DNA from: Planctomycetota bacterium
Lineage (GTDB): Bacteria; Planctomycetota; UBA11346
Length of the DNA stretch: 7,479 nt
Reading direction: 5' to 3'
Assembly (NCBI GenBank): GCA_013816415.1
Contig: JACDEN010000120.1
Span: forward strand, 1 to 7,479
The translations under genes were made by a program, and so were the position numbers. The notes beneath the pieces are model-generated. The model did not search any database, was not told where the DNA came from, and saw nothing but the letters and a program-made list of their open reading frames with translations. Below, in pieces: positions 1 to 5,788 of the stretch. Within the stretch, counting starts at the first letter, position 1; each line of letters starts with the position of its first letter.

Positions 1-1633
1 GATCGCAGGTCGCGCCGGCGATACGCGCATTCCCAGCGTAATCGGTGGCGACGGCCGAGCGCGGGATCCCAGCGTCGACCGCCGGGCTGTCGGTGCTGGG
101 AACCAGGCCGGTCCCCAATCGGGGATCGGCCTGCCGCGAATGGGTGGTGCCGAAGGCGGTCTGCCAGGCGGCGACCGTGGAATAGCGGGTGCCCGCCCAT
201 CCGCCGCGTCCATCGAGCCCCCACCACAGCGACACCGTGCCGCTGGTGCGGTAGAACAGATTGTAATCGCAGCGGATGTCGAGGATGTCGCCGCCGTTCT
301 CCTTGACGATCATCAGGTCGTCCTGGCAGACGCTGTCGGCGACGATGTTGTTCATGACCTCGATGTGCCGAAGGGTCTTGCCGGCGCGCGGCATGCCCGA
401 GATGTCGATCGCGGTCTGGGTCTTGGTGCCGCGCACGACGTTGTGCCAGACGCTGACATTGTCCGAGGCCGAGACGTAGATGCCGCGGCGATCGTTGCCG
501 ATGATCAGGTTGTCGACCAGCACGCCGTTGGCGCTGGCCTCGAACATGATGCCGGCGCCGTTGCCGAAGTTGTTCTCGATGCGGTTCGCGCTCACCACGA
601 TCTGGTTGCCCGAGGCGGCGTAGTCGAACCACACGCCAACGCCGCGATTGCCGGTGATCGCGCACGAATCGATGGTGCCCCACGCGTTGGAGGTGGCCTT
701 GATCCCGCCGGCATGCCACTGGGTGTTGAAGCTGCGGTAGTTGTTGTCCGCGACGGTGCAGCCGCGGATCTCGAAGCTGCGGCTGTCGGGCGCGGTGACG
801 CCGCTGTCGCCGTTGTTGCTGACCGTGCAGCCGATGAGCCGGCTGCGGCTGCGCTGGTATCCCATGCTCACCGCTGCGAAGTCGCACCACTGCGCGTCGC
901 ATCCGTCGAGGGTGCAGTCGTCGGCGAGTTCGATCGCGGCACCACCGACCTGGAATGATCCGGTGCTGCTGTGGCGGAAGCCGATGCCGCGCACCACCAC
1001 ATGCGACGCGGTGGCGTCCATGAACAGGATGCGGCGCAGGACCGAGGCCTCGATCAGGTGGCCGTTCGGGTCTCCGCCGTCCCGCAGCCGCAGGTACAGG
1101 GCCTGCTCGACGGCGACGTAGCAGAAGGATCCAGGAGCCAGGTCGGCCACCCCGGTCCCGATCGGAGTGATCATGGTGGTGCCGTCGCTGGCCGGCCCGC
1201 TGTAGAAGGTCGACGGCACGCCGATCTGCTGCTGTGGCAGTCCATCGACGAACACCTGCTGCGAGGCGACCGACCACCCGGTCTTCTTCCACACTCCGGC
1301 GGTCGCCGTCGCGCTCCAGCCCGCGGCAACGGCTGAACCTTTGAGCACCGGCTTCTCGCCGGCGTAGGCTGCGATCACGATGGGAGCGGCGGCGGTGCCC
1401 GCCTTGGCGATGGTGACCGGCTCGCGCCAGGTCCCGGCCCTCAGATAGATGGTGTCACCGGCCACGGCGGCGTTCACGGCGCGCTGGACCGAACTGAAGG
1501 GCTGCGAAATGGTGCGCCCCGAGTTGCCGTCGTTGCCATCGTTCGCGACGAAGAAGTCGGACGCCTGCGCGGAGGCGGCCAGCGAGAGGATCGCGGCTGC
1601 GAGGACCGATGCGCGGGGTTGAGTGGAGGCCAT
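1..1633 (-). CDS. Secreted right-handed parallel beta-helix protein, copy A (3' end cut off by the window edge)
   Basis: An open frame of 544 codons runs from ATG at 1633 off the left edge. The start is well fixed because a TAA stop in the same frame lies at 1639-1637, two codons upstream. Residues 1-25 form a signal peptide (basic N-terminus, Ala/Leu core, Ala-Gln-Ala before Ser25). Residues 26-53 resemble the DUF1565-like entry of beta-helix proteins (FFVANDG then a Pro-Phe-Ser-Ser-Val-Gln stretch). Residues about 210-460 are short Asn/Asp/Gly-rich PbH1-like rungs, including NNGDSGV (273-279), WHAGGIKATS (306-315), GVWFDY (333-338) and IVKENG (442-447). LWWGLDGRGGW (469-479) follows. The last visible residues match the tail of copy B just before its final DMGAYEY, so only about 6-10 residues are probably missing. 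The family points to an exported polysaccharide-binding or -cleaving protein; the substrate is unknown and I do not recognise a catalytic site. Confidence 0.88.
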   Translation of the reverse strand, partial: MASTQPRASVLAAAILSLAASAQASDFFVANDGNDGNSGRTISQPFSSVQRAVNAAVAGDTIYLRAGTWREPVTIAKAGTAAAPIVIAAYAGEKPVLKGSAVAAGWSATATAGVWKKTGWSVASQQVFVDGLPQQQIGVPSTFYSGPASDGTTMITPIGTGVADLAPGSFCYVAVEQALYLRLRDGGDPNGHLIEASVLRRILFMDATASHVVVRGIGFRHSSTGSFQVGGAAIELADDCTLDGCDAQWCDFAAVSMGYQRSRSRLIGCTVSNNGDSGVTAPDSRSFEIRGCTVADNNYRSFNTQWHAGGIKATSNAWGTIDSCAITGNRGVGVWFDYAASGNQIVVSANRIENNFGNGAGIMFEASANGVLVDNLIIGNDRRGIYVSASDNVSVWHNVVRGTKTQTAIDISGMPRAGKTLRHIEVMNNIVADSVCQDDLMIVKENGGDILDIRCDYNLFYRTSGTVSLWWGLDGRGGWAGTRYSTVAAWQTAFGTTHSRQADPRLGTGLVPSTDSPAVDAGIPRSAVATDYAGNARIAGATCD

Positions 1634-1670
1634 GGGTTACTGTACCCACCGTGCACATCGGATAGGGAAA

Positions 1671-1781
1671 AGCGACCATCCTCGCTGGAACCTGTGTAGC
1701 GCACACGGAGCGAGGAAGGCCTCGCCTCTGACCGGGTGCGGATAAAGCACCCCGTGAGGGTCGAAGGGGGCGCATCGCCCC
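1671..1781 (-). promoter_or_regulatory. Structured leader upstream of beta-helix copy A (four short hairpins)
   Basis: Four perfect short stems follow one another in the intergenic region. They are 1767-1772/1776-1781 (6 bp, 3-nt loop), 1734-1739/1747-1752 (6 bp, 7-nt loop), 1710-1715/1720-1725 (6 bp, 4-nt loop) and 1671-1675/1682-1686 (5 bp, 6-nt loop, followed on the minus strand by TTTCCC). The last lies about 40 bases before the ATG at 1633. This could be a regulatory leader, mRNA-stability structures or chance pairing in GC-rich DNA. I found no match to a known riboswitch consensus and no clear sigma-70 promoter. The ribosome binding site of copy A is also weak: only a GGTGGG some 12 bases upstream. 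Confidence 0.3.
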
Positions 1782-1795
1782 TGGGACATTACGTC

Positions 1796-1866
1796 AAAAC
1801 TCATGAATTCCCGGCGGAACAGCGACCGCAGGACTAAGCGTCCCCGTCGCGCCGGGAATCCATGAG
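1796..1866 (-). terminator. Intrinsic terminator after beta-helix copy B
   Basis: Positions 1850-1866 and 1800-1816 are inverted repeats of 17 bases. Read as minus-strand RNA they pair at every position, with one G-U wobble (1860 with 1806). The stem is followed immediately by TTTT (1799-1796). It starts 41 bases after the stop of copy B. The 33-base loop can fold further (CGAC/GTCG at 1849-1846 and 1826-1823, GGAC/GTCC at 1843-1840 and 1834-1831). The single imperfection is a wobble only on the minus strand, which fits selection for RNA pairing in the direction of the genes. Confidence 0.65.
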
Positions 1867-1907
1867 CCGCTGGCAGGATGCTGTTCACCAATCCCGCCAG
1901 GTCGTCA

Positions 1908-3560
1908 TCAGTGGTACTCGTAGGCGCCCATGTCCGGCACCCCGCCCTGGGGGCGGGCGACACCGGTCAGATCATCGGTGACTCCGCTGATCACCTTGCC
2001 GGTATTGATCGCCGGGCTGCTCGAGCGCAGCGTGAAGCTGGTGGAGGTCGCGAACTGCGGATCCGCCTGCTTGCAATGGTCGCCGAACGGCGTGGCGCCC
2101 GCCCACGCGCTCACGCTCGTGTAGCGCGTTCCCTTCCATCCCCCGCGGCCGTCGAGGCCCCACCACAGGGCGACGGTACCGCTGGCGCGGTAGACCAGGT
2201 TGTAGTCGCAGGTGATGTTGCGGATGTCGGTGCCGTTCTCCTTGACGATCAGGATGTCGTCGCTGGCGCTGTTGTTGCACACCACGTTGCCGTGGACCGA
2301 GATGTTGGTCAGGGTCTTGCCCGTGCGCGGCATGCCGGCGACGCAGATGGTCGCGACACCGGTGTTCGAGCAGAAGGTGTTGTCGTAGCAGCCGACGTTG
2401 TCGGAGGACGCGATGTATACGCCGCGTTTCCCGTTCCCGGTGACCAGGTTGTTCTTCACCGTGATGGACTTGCTGGCTTCGAGCATGATCCCCGCGTCTC
2501 CGGCGTTGTTGATGATCTGGTTCGAAGCGATCATGATGGCGTTGCCTGCGTCCGAATAGTCGAACCAGACGCCGTTGCCCTTGTTGTCGCGGATGGTGTT
2601 GTGGTCGATCGTGCCGTAGGCGTCGCTGGTGGCTTTGATGCCGCCCGCGTGCCACATGAAATTGAACTGCCGGTAGTTGTTGGAGGCGATGGTGCAGCCG
2701 CGGATCACGAATCCGCTGTGGAGGGAGGTCCCCACCCCGCTGTCACCGTTGTTTGAGATGATGCAGTTCAGGATCTGGTCGCCGGACTTCTGATACCCGG
2801 TGCACACCCCCGCGAAGTCGCACCATTGGATGTCGCAGTTCTCGAGCCTGGTGTTGGTGCCCAGTTCGACGCCACAGCCGCCGACCATGAATGCCGCGGC
2901 GCTGCTGTGGCGGAAGGTCAGCCCTTTGATCTGCACATAGTTGGTGCCGACAACGGTCATGATGCGCCGCTGGGTCGAGGCTTCGATCACGCTGTTCGCC
3001 GGATTGCTCGAATCCTTGAGCTGGACGTAGAGCACCTTGGCGGCGCGGTCGTACCAGAATCGGTCGGGGGCCATGCTCGACAGGTTCGAGCCGACCGGCG
3101 TCAGGTACTTCATGCCATCGGCCGCGGTTCCCGAGCCGTACGCCGCTGGAACGCCGATCTGCTGCAGGGGGACGCCGTCGTCGAACACCTGCTGCGAGTC
3201 GAAGGCCCAGCCGGTCTTCTTGTAGATGCCGCCGCTGTGGTTGACCCAACCGGAGACCACCTGCGAGCCCTTGATCACGGGCTTTTCGCTGTTGTAGGCG
3301 CTGATCACGATCGGAGCGGTCGCGGTGCCGCTGCGCGCCATCGAGATCTCCTCGCGGTAGGTGCCGCCGCGGATCCATACCCGGCCGCCGGCGGTGACGG
3401 AATTGACCGCCTTGTTGATCGAACGCAGCGGAGCCGTCACCGACGTGCCAGGGTTGGCGTCGCTGCCGCTCGGGGACACGTAGATGTCCGAGGCGGAGAC
3501 GGCGGAAACTGAGGACAGCACGGCCAGGACGGCGCCGAGCACGGAATGACGGTCGAACAT
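1908..3560 (-). CDS. Secreted right-handed parallel beta-helix protein, copy B (complete, 550 aa)
   Basis: Starting at ATG 3560, the product begins with a clear signal peptide (residues 1-23, hydrophobic core from Val7 to Val21, Val-Ser-Ala before Ser24). AAAGGA (3570-3565) lies four bases upstream. The frame stays open up to 3752, but the extra 64 residues are Arg-rich, show no export signal and would bury the real one. Residues 25-52 (DIYVSPSGSDANPG onward) are the usual DUF1565-like entry, about 200-460 are PbH1-type rungs, and the end (SPAINTG, 515-521; DMGAYEYH, 543-550) is the common C-terminus of such proteins. Key blocks are QWCDFA (245-250), NNGDSGV (270-276), WHAGGIKATS (303-312), GVWFDY (330-335), IVKENG (438-443) and LWWGLDGRGGW (465-475). 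There are twelve cysteines in the mature part. Copy A lies downstream in tandem. Expected location is periplasm, surface or medium. The activity is unknown; a lyase, hydrolase or adhesin of glycans is only a family-level guess. Confidence 0.92.
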   Translation of the reverse strand: MFDRHSVLGAVLAVLSSVSAVSASDIYVSPSGSDANPGTSVTAPLRSINKAVNSVTAGGRVWIRGGTYREEISMARSGTATAPIVISAYNSEKPVIKGSQVVSGWVNHSGGIYKKTGWAFDSQQVFDDGVPLQQIGVPAAYGSGTAADGMKYLTPVGSNLSSMAPDRFWYDRAAKVLYVQLKDSSNPANSVIEASTQRRIMTVVGTNYVQIKGLTFRHSSAAAFMVGGCGVELGTNTRLENCDIQWCDFAGVCTGYQKSGDQILNCIISNNGDSGVGTSLHSGFVIRGCTIASNNYRQFNFMWHAGGIKATSDAYGTIDHNTIRDNKGNGVWFDYSDAGNAIMIASNQIINNAGDAGIMLEASKSITVKNNLVTGNGKRGVYIASSDNVGCYDNTFCSNTGVATICVAGMPRTGKTLTNISVHGNVVCNNSASDDILIVKENGTDIRNITCDYNLVYRASGTVALWWGLDGRGGWKGTRYTSVSAWAGATPFGDHCKQADPQFATSTSFTLRSSSPAINTGKVISGVTDDLTGVARPQGGVPDMGAYEYH

Positions 3561-3588
3561 GGGATCCTTTCGGCAATCGGTGAACAAC

Positions 3589-3652
3589 AAAAAGCTGTCG
3601 CGATCGCTTCGGAGGAGGCGATCGGAATGGCGTCCCCCTTGGGCTGGGGGGC
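3589..3652 (-). promoter_or_regulatory. Hairpins and T-run in the leader of beta-helix copy B
   Basis: On the minus strand, before the ATG at 3560, lie a C5/G5 hairpin (3650-3646 with 3638-3634) and then a hairpin with a 7-bp stem (3624-3618 with 3607-3601). The run TTTTT (3593-3589) follows seven bases after it. A small alternative stem, AAGC/GCTT (3609-3606 with 3595-3592), would use part of the same arm and would end directly in the T-run. The layout resembles a transcription attenuator, but the alternative stem is only four base pairs and the call is tentative. No promoter was recognised upstream. Confidence 0.3.
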
Positions 3653-3796
3653 TTCCGTCAGTATGCGGGGCGCACGACCATGGGCAGGCCGTTGCGCGGG
3701 AGCGGAGGCGGGCATCGGCGCGAACGACCGCGCGTGCCAGCCCAAGCGACACTACAATCTACTCCTCGGCGAGGTGGTCATGATGGAATGGCCTTC

Positions 3797-3967
3797 CTAG
3801 GAGCAGCCGGTGTAGAACACACGCGGAATTTCACTGGAGCGTGTCGGAACGAAATGGCAGCTGCACCATAGGCCGTCATCCGTCATCTCTAGAAAAACCT
3901 GGGTAGAAAACACCTCATCATAGTTCGTAACTCCTTTTGATTCGTCGCGCGCGGCAGCGATGAATCA
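3797..3967 (-). pseudogene. Open frame without a good start, possible decayed small gene
   Basis: Between a TGA at 3967-3965 and a TAG at 3799-3797 the minus strand is open for 55 codons in a frame that differs from the 10-codon ORF overlapping it. From GTG 3913 it would give 38 residues starting with VFSTQVFLE and ending with RVFYTGCS. Internal ATG 3886 gives 29. The mix of residues looks protein-like rather than like an Arg/Ala-rich GC shadow. However, no start codon of this frame sits at a sensible distance from AAAAGGAG, and third-position GC is only about 60%. A small gene with a frameshift near its start is one reading; a chance open frame in lower-GC DNA is another. I recognise no family. 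Confidence 0.25.
3889..3921 (-). CDS. Ten-codon ORF behind a strong Shine-Dalgarno site (possible leader peptide)
   Basis: On the minus strand AAAAGGAG (3938-3931) is followed, nine bases later, by two consecutive ATG codons (3921 and 3918). The frame encodes MMRCFLPRFF and stops at TAG 3891-3889. The ribosome binding site is better than those of most genes in the window, so initiation here is plausible, but the product is too short to judge by content. It could be a leader peptide, a small protein, or the surviving start of a broken gene: one inserted base after the second ATG would join it to the neighbouring open frame ending at 3797. No function can be assigned. Confidence 0.3.
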   Translation of the reverse strand: MMRCFLPRFF

Positions 3968-3973
3968 GAAGGA
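3932..3973. repeat. 42-base inverted repeat (17-bp arms, 8-base loop)
   Basis: Arms 3932-3948 and 3957-3973 are complementary at 15 of 17 positions. The two exceptions (3937/3968 and 3944/3961) are G-U wobbles when read as plus-strand RNA and A-C mismatches when read as minus-strand RNA. The repeat starts 36 bases after the dehydrogenase stop on the minus strand, and there is no T-run on either side, so it is a poor intrinsic terminator. On the minus strand its second arm contains the AAAAGGA of the ribosome binding site for the 10-codon ORF, so folding would hide that site. Confidence 0.6.
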
Positions 3974-4009
3974 CCGATTTCAGATGGACTGCGCGGCACG
4001 CGCCGGGTC

Positions 4010-5665
4010 TCAGCGTTCGCGCAGCGCTGGCTTGCCAGTGAGGATGGTCTCGGCGAGACGCAGCCCGTCGAGGCCGGCGGAGACGATGCCTCCCGCGTAA
4101 CCGGCGCCTTCGCCCGCGAGGTAGAGTCCCGGCAGCGAACTCGCGAGCGTCTCCGGCATGCGCTCGAAGCGCACCGGGCTGGAGACGCGCGTCTCGACCC
4201 CGACCACGGTGCCGTGGGCGAGGAAGCCCGGGATGATGCGGTCGAAATACATGAGCGCCTGGCGGATCGCCGCGGTGGTCCTGACCGGCAGGATACGGTC
4301 GATGCGACCCGGACGCGCGCCAAGGCGGTAGCTGGTGCCACTGATCGCCGGACCGGCCTCGCCGCGCACGAATGCCGCCGCCGACTGGGCGGGACAGGTG
4401 AAATCCCCGCCGCCGTCGGCGAACGCCCGGCGCTCGAGATCGCTGATCAGCTCGAAGCCCGCGAGGCCGTCGCTGTCGCGGTCGACCTCCTGGTTCACGA
4501 TCAGTCCGGCGTTGGCGAACGGACTCGAGCGGGCGTGGCGGCTCATGCCGTTGGTGGAGAGCTGCCCAGGGTCGGAAGTCGCGGCGATGATCTCGCCTCC
4601 GGGGCACATGCAGAAGGTGGTCACGTGGTCGGCGGCGAGGTGCGCGGGCGGCCGGCTTACCAGGTTGTACTCGGCGGCACCGAGGAGGTGCTTGGGCGGG
4701 AGGCAGCCGTACTGGCCGAGGTCGATGAGCCGCTGGTCATGCTCGACGCGGCAGCCGAGCTGGAATCCCTTCGCGCGGTGCTCGACGCCGCGCGCGATCA
4801 GGCGCATGATCAGGTCGCGCGCGCTGTGCCCGGGCGCGATCAGGGTGAGCGGCGCGTCGATGGTCTCGCCGCCTTCGAGCACGACGCCCGCGCAGCGCGG
4901 GCGGCCCTGCGCGTCGGACGCCACCCTCACGTCGGTGACCTTCGCCTCCCAGCGGAAGCGCCCGCCCCAGGCCTCGATGCGCTCGCGCAGCCGCTTGCAC
5001 ATGTGCGGCAGGATGTCGGAGCCGATATGCGGATGGTGGCGGTAGAGGATGTGCTTCGGCGCACGCGCGGCCACGAACGCTTCGAGCAGGAAGCGCATCC
5101 GCCGGTCCTTGACCCGGGTGTACAACTTGCCGTCGGAGTAGGTGCCGGCGCCGCCTTCGCCGAACAGGTAATTGCTTTCCGGATCGAGGACGCGCGTCTG
5201 ATGGAACGCCTCGAGATTGCCGGTGCGGCGATCGGCGTCGCGTCCGCGGTCGATGATCAGCGGCTTGCAGCCGTGCAGCGCCAGCAGATACGCCGCCATC
5301 TGGCCCGCTGGGCCGGCGCCGACGATCAGCGGATGCATCGGCAGCGGATCGATCAGGGAGAGGCGGTGGAGGCTGTCGTCGCTCTCCGGCGGCGTCGTCG
5401 CGACGCGCACATCGGCAGCCTCGTGCACCGGACTGTCCTCGCGCACCCGCGCCACCAGGTGGTACAGGAATTTCAGGTCCGGCTTCTTGCGCGCGTCCAG
5501 GCTGCGGCGCTCGATCTCATAATCGACCACGTCACCGACCGGTATGCGGCAGCGGCGGGCGATCCATGGTTCGAGGCAGTGGTCGAGCGAGTGCGGCGGC
5601 GCATCGGCGACCGCGGACAGCGGCACCTCGAGGTGCTCGATGGTGACGTACTGCGTGCCGGCCAT
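4010..5665 (-). CDS. FAD-dependent dehydrogenase, COG2509 family (uncharacterised NAD(P)/FAD oxidoreductase)
   Basis: The 551-residue product is predicted to be a cytosolic flavoprotein. Residues 1-95 form the family's N-terminal domain, including RRSLDARKKPDLKF (53-66). Residues 112-139 are the FAD-binding Rossmann unit, with GAGPAG (116-121) and an acidic end of strand two (IID, 137-139). Residues 166-185 (YLFGEGGAGTYSDGKLYTRV) and the block FCMCPGGEIIAATSDPGQLS (351-370) with NGMSRHAR (372-379) are hallmarks of COG2509 proteins. The second FAD contact is LYLAGEGAGYAGG (514-526) near the C-terminus. Length and domain order are normal for the family, and the protein appears intact. The reaction and substrate of this family are not known to me. 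The start at 5665 keeps the whole N-terminal domain; its ribosome binding site is weak (GAGG 13 bases upstream). The gene follows rpsP after 123 bases that include hairpins, so it may have its own promoter. Confidence 0.88.
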   Translation of the reverse strand: MAGTQYVTIEHLEVPLSAVADAPPHSLDHCLEPWIARRCRIPVGDVVDYEIERRSLDARKKPDLKFLYHLVARVREDSPVHEAADVRVATTPPESDDSLHRLSLIDPLPMHPLIVGAGPAGQMAAYLLALHGCKPLIIDRGRDADRRTGNLEAFHQTRVLDPESNYLFGEGGAGTYSDGKLYTRVKDRRMRFLLEAFVAARAPKHILYRHHPHIGSDILPHMCKRLRERIEAWGGRFRWEAKVTDVRVASDAQGRPRCAGVVLEGGETIDAPLTLIAPGHSARDLIMRLIARGVEHRAKGFQLGCRVEHDQRLIDLGQYGCLPPKHLLGAAEYNLVSRPPAHLAADHVTTFCMCPGGEIIAATSDPGQLSTNGMSRHARSSPFANAGLIVNQEVDRDSDGLAGFELISDLERRAFADGGGDFTCPAQSAAAFVRGEAGPAISGTSYRLGARPGRIDRILPVRTTAAIRQALMYFDRIIPGFLAHGTVVGVETRVSSPVRFERMPETLASSLPGLYLAGEGAGYAGGIVSAGLDGLRLAETILTGKPALRER

Positions 5666-5728
5666 CGCTGGAGCGTATCCTCAGCAGCGGTGGTGGAAGG
5701 CGGGCGGCGCGATGTCGCGTCCAACTGA

Positions 5729-5755
5729 GAAGGCCGGGCTAAAAGCCCGGCCTTC
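5729..5755 (-). terminator. Strong hairpin downstream of rpsP (candidate terminator)
   Basis: Positions 5729-5740 and 5744-5755 form a perfect 12-bp stem with a 3-base loop. On the minus strand it lies 33 bases after the rpsP stop. It is very GC-rich, but the stem is followed by TCAGTT rather than by a T-run. It may end transcription weakly or protect the 3' end of the rpsP mRNA. Confidence 0.5.
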
Positions 5756-5763
5756 GTTCACGT

Positions 5764-5781
5764 GATCGGGGACGCCCGATC
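5764..5781 (-). terminator. Second, shorter hairpin directly after rpsP
   Basis: Positions 5764-5770 and 5775-5781 form a perfect 7-bp stem with a 4-base loop (CGTC on the minus strand). It begins 7 bases after the rpsP stop codon and precedes the 12-bp hairpin. The two together look like a tandem 3'-end structure. No T-run follows. Confidence 0.35.
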
Positions 5782-5788
5782 GGATGCC

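Larger units (their letters stand above)
3561..4009. other. 449-base intergenic stretch with locally low GC
   Basis: No gene of ordinary length is convincing here. From 3781 to 3940 the GC content by count is 50%, clearly below the flanking genes. The stretch contains the inverted repeat at 3932-3973, a strong ribosome binding site with a 10-codon ORF at 3921-3889, an overlapping open frame at 3964-3800, a tandem CCGTCATC/CGTCATC at about 3873-3887, and the leader hairpins of beta-helix copy B. Some of it may be acquired or decayed DNA. It must also hold the promoter for copy B if that gene is not co-transcribed with the dehydrogenase. Confidence 0.6.

Noticed and set aside
140..958. Long plus-strand open frame (272 codons)
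   Set aside because: It is exactly antiparallel in codon phase to beta-helix copy A, and its Ala/Val/Asp-rich product is what a high-GC antisense frame gives. Copy A has a signal peptide, family motifs and a clear paralog.
1760..1785. Fluoride-riboswitch-like GGCGATG in the copy A leader
   Set aside because: The loop after GATG is too short, the downstream CTGATG-type element is absent and the gene type does not fit.
1800..1866. Integron attC-like recombination site
   Set aside because: The hairpin lacks the GTTRRRY/RYYYAAC core sites and no integrase or cassette layout is present. A terminator explains it better.
3725..3739. Sigma-54-like TGGCACG on the minus strand upstream of copy B
   Set aside because: The -24 half matches, but the -12 half reads GTCG instead of TTGC.
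3561..3752. Longer start for beta-helix copy B at 3752
   Set aside because: The extra 64 residues are Arg-rich with no export signal. The internal Met at 3560 has a ribosome binding site and begins a normal signal peptide.
3546..3800. Plus-strand frame of 84 codons in the intergenic stretch
   Set aside because: No ribosome binding site; it overlaps the start of copy B antisense and has no recognisable features.
4214..5728. Plus-strand open frame of 504 codons opposite the dehydrogenase
   Set aside because: Low-complexity Ala/Arg/Val product with no recognisable domain, lying opposite a well-supported FAD protein and covering its 5' end.
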